A stretch of 15,302 nucleotides of DNA, from contig SYBY01000230.1 of NCBI GenBank assembly GCA_005788585.1, positions 1 through 15,302 on the forward strand, written 5' to 3'. Under the pieces are notes generated by a model that did not search any database, had not been told where the DNA came from, and saw only the letters and a list, made by a program, of their open reading frames with translations. Shown piece by piece: positions 14,435-15,302 of this stretch; the first letter of the stretch is position 1, and every line of letters begins with the position of its first letter. Origin of the DNA: Actinomycetota bacterium. GTDB lineage: Bacteria > Actinomycetota > Thermoleophilia > Solirubrobacterales > Solirubrobacteraceae. The position numbers were made by a program, and so were the translations under genes.

Positions 14435-14443
14435 TGCTATTCT
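14435..14443 (+). promoter_or_regulatory. Extended -10 promoter for the riboswitch-terC transcript
   Basis: TGC followed by TATTCT is an extended -10 element (TGn plus 4 of 6 TATAAT positions). Transcription would start near 14450, just before the P1 stem of the riboswitch at 14453. No good -35 is seen at the usual spacing, as expected for an extended -10 promoter. Confidence 0.5.
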
Positions 14444-14452
14444 GGCGGGCGT

Positions 14453-14553
14453 CGAAGGGAAGTATCCCGACGGCGAGCATCGTCAACACGGCGGCCCTCC
14501 AATGAGGCCTCACCCGGTGCTCGCGGCCCCTCCACGGGGCGGAGAAACCTTCG
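14453..14553 (+). ncRNA. yybP-ykoY manganese riboswitch
   Basis: The terC leader shows the hallmarks of the yybP-ykoY Mn2+ aptamer. A 6-bp closing stem P1 pairs CGAAGG (14453-14458) with CCTTCG (14548-14553). The 5' side reads GAAGGGAAGTA, close to the family's AAGGGGAGUAG loop. GCATCGTCAACAC (14477-14489) resembles the conserved CGUCAnCA segment, and GAAACC before the 3' strand resembles AGACC. Internal stems are GCGAGCA (14473-14479) with TGCTCGC (14518-14524), a hairpin around 14493-14509, and GCCCC (14526-14530) with GGGGC (14536-14540). This class is commonly found upstream of TerC-family genes and turns them on when Mn2+ is high. No covariance search could be run here. Confidence 0.78.
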
Positions 14554-14582
14554 CGGACCGACCATCAGTTCGACCCGCGGAG
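14549..14582 (+). promoter_or_regulatory. Expression platform: anti-Shine-Dalgarno hairpin of terC
   Basis: CTTCGCGG (14549-14556) can pair over 8 bp (one U-G) with CCGCGGAG (14575-14582), leaving an 18-nt loop. The right arm contains the GGAG Shine-Dalgarno (14579-14582), 6 nt before the ATG. The left arm uses five bases of the riboswitch P1 3' strand, so P1 and this hairpin cannot coexist. Ligand-stabilised P1 would free the ribosome site, a translational ON switch. Confidence 0.62.
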
Positions 14583-14588
14583 CGTTTC

Positions 14589-15302
14589 ATGGACCTCACC
14601 CTGCCCCTCGCCATCGCCTCGTCCGACCTGCCCTACTGGTGGGCAGGCCTCATCGCCGCCGTCGCCGTGCTGCTCGTGCTCGACCTCGTCGTCGTCCGCG
14701 GGCGCGACGGCCAGATGACGTTCCGCCAGGCATCCATCGCCAGCATCTTCTGGGTCGGCGTCGCCCTGACGTTCGGCGTCGTCCTGTTCCTGTTCGGCGA
14801 CTCCGGAGACGCCGGCGCCTACGTCGCCGGCTACCTCGTGGAGAAGTCGCTGTCGCTGGACAACGTCTTCGTCTTCCTGCTCGTCTTCACCGCGTTCGGC
14901 ATCCAGGCGAAGGAGCAGTACCGCCTCCTGACGTTCGGCATCATCCTCGCGCTCGTCATGCGCGGCGTGTTCATCGTCGTCGGCGCCGCGGCGCTGAACG
15001 CCGTCAGCTGGGTCGCGTTCATCTTCGCCGCGTTCCTCATCTGGACGGGCTGGCGCATGTTCCGCCACCGCCACGATCACGAGGGCGAGGACCAGCTCGT
15101 CGAGAAGCTCCGCGCACGGCTGCCGATCGCCTCAGCGGACGCGGGCCAGCACCGCCTGCTGGTCCGGGTCGACGGCAAGCGCATGCTCACCATCGGCGGC
15201 GCGGCCTTCGTGGCCATCGCGATCGTCGACCTCATCTTCGCGGTCGACTCCGTGCCGGCGATCCTCGCCATCACCCCGGACCCGTACATCGTGTTCGCCG
15301 CC
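14589..15302 (+). CDS. TerC/Alx-family integral membrane protein, probable Mn2+ exporter (3' end cut by the window)
   Basis: An open frame runs 238 codons from the ATG at 14589 to the window edge with no stop, so the C-terminus is missing. Hydrophobic segments lie at about 15-35, 51-70, 77-102, 113-134, 138-155 and 201-222. The two signature acidic motifs are present: EKSLSLDNVFVF (85-96) and DLIFAVDSVPAILAIT (214-229), which repeat a DN/DS metal-path pattern. A soluble His-rich loop (HRHDHEGED, 160-168) sits between the halves. Family members (Alx, YkoY/MeeF, YceF/MeeY) export manganese; older TerC members are linked to tellurite resistance. The leader riboswitch supports a manganese role. 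GGAG lies 6 nt before the ATG. Family certain; metal specificity inferred from the family and the leader. Confidence 0.93.
   Translation, partial: MDLTLPLAIASSDLPYWWAGLIAAVAVLLVLDLVVVRGRDGQMTFRQASIASIFWVGVALTFGVVLFLFGDSGDAGAYVAGYLVEKSLSLDNVFVFLLVFTAFGIQAKEQYRLLTFGIILALVMRGVFIVVGAAALNAVSWVAFIFAAFLIWTGWRMFRHRHDHEGEDQLVEKLRARLPIASADAGQHRLLVRVDGKRMLTIGGAAFVAIAIVDLIFAVDSVPAILAITPDPYIVFAA

Noticed and set aside
14277..14513. Upstream in-frame extension of the RTX-like gene
   Set aside because: It would bury the signal peptide and overlap the riboswitch; AAGGAG fixes the start at 14276.

Overview
The window is about 70% G+C with strong third-position G/C, so almost every real gene is shadowed by long false ORFs in other frames. 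The gene set suggests the class Thermoleophilia (Solirubrobacter/Conexibacter/Patulibacter-like Actinobacteria): a secreted Ca-binding-repeat protein with the basic C-terminal domain common there, a multi-PAS GGDEF protein, a holin-like/phosphodiesterase fusion and an LCAD-like acyl-CoA dehydrogenase. This assignment is inference. No tRNA, rRNA, CRISPR array, insertion sequence or prophage cluster was seen; it reads as ordinary chromosome.

Layout. 173-949 (-) is an SDR oxidoreductase, divergent from a secreted lipase at 1128-2045 (+). The lipase stop codon abuts the stop of a minus-strand run: a small GAF protein (2046-2495), a small Pro-rich/coiled-coil protein (2633-3007), an acyl-CoA dehydrogenase (3150-4313) and a Tat-exported PhoX/DUF839 phosphatase-like protein (4415-5818). 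Palindromes and GC-rich hairpins between these genes suggest separate transcription units. A 148-bp divergent region separates phoX from a SAM methyltransferase (5967-6848). A four-PAS diguanylate cyclase (6926-9301) follows, then a translationally coupled membrane pair: a SHOCT-domain protein (9404-10813) and a holin-like/phosphodiesterase fusion (10810-12825). The latter converges, with overlapping stop codons, on a secreted Ca-binding-repeat protein (12822-14276, -). The window ends inside a TerC-family gene (14589 onward).

The most informative content is regulatory. The phoX upstream region holds four 11-bp tandem repeats whose minus-strand half-site is TCACAGC-N4-TCACAGC, a PhoB/PhoP-type operator array, flanked by a perfect 11-bp inverted repeat. 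The terC leader carries a probable yybP-ykoY manganese riboswitch whose P1 3' strand can instead pair with the terC Shine-Dalgarno, giving a readable translational switch. Other candidates are operator-like palindromes before the GAF, coiled-coil and acyl-CoA dehydrogenase genes and a hairpin over the start of the diguanylate cyclase gene. I found no clear wholly new multi-gene system. The nearest candidates are the SHOCT / holin-phosphodiesterase pair and the phoX control region.
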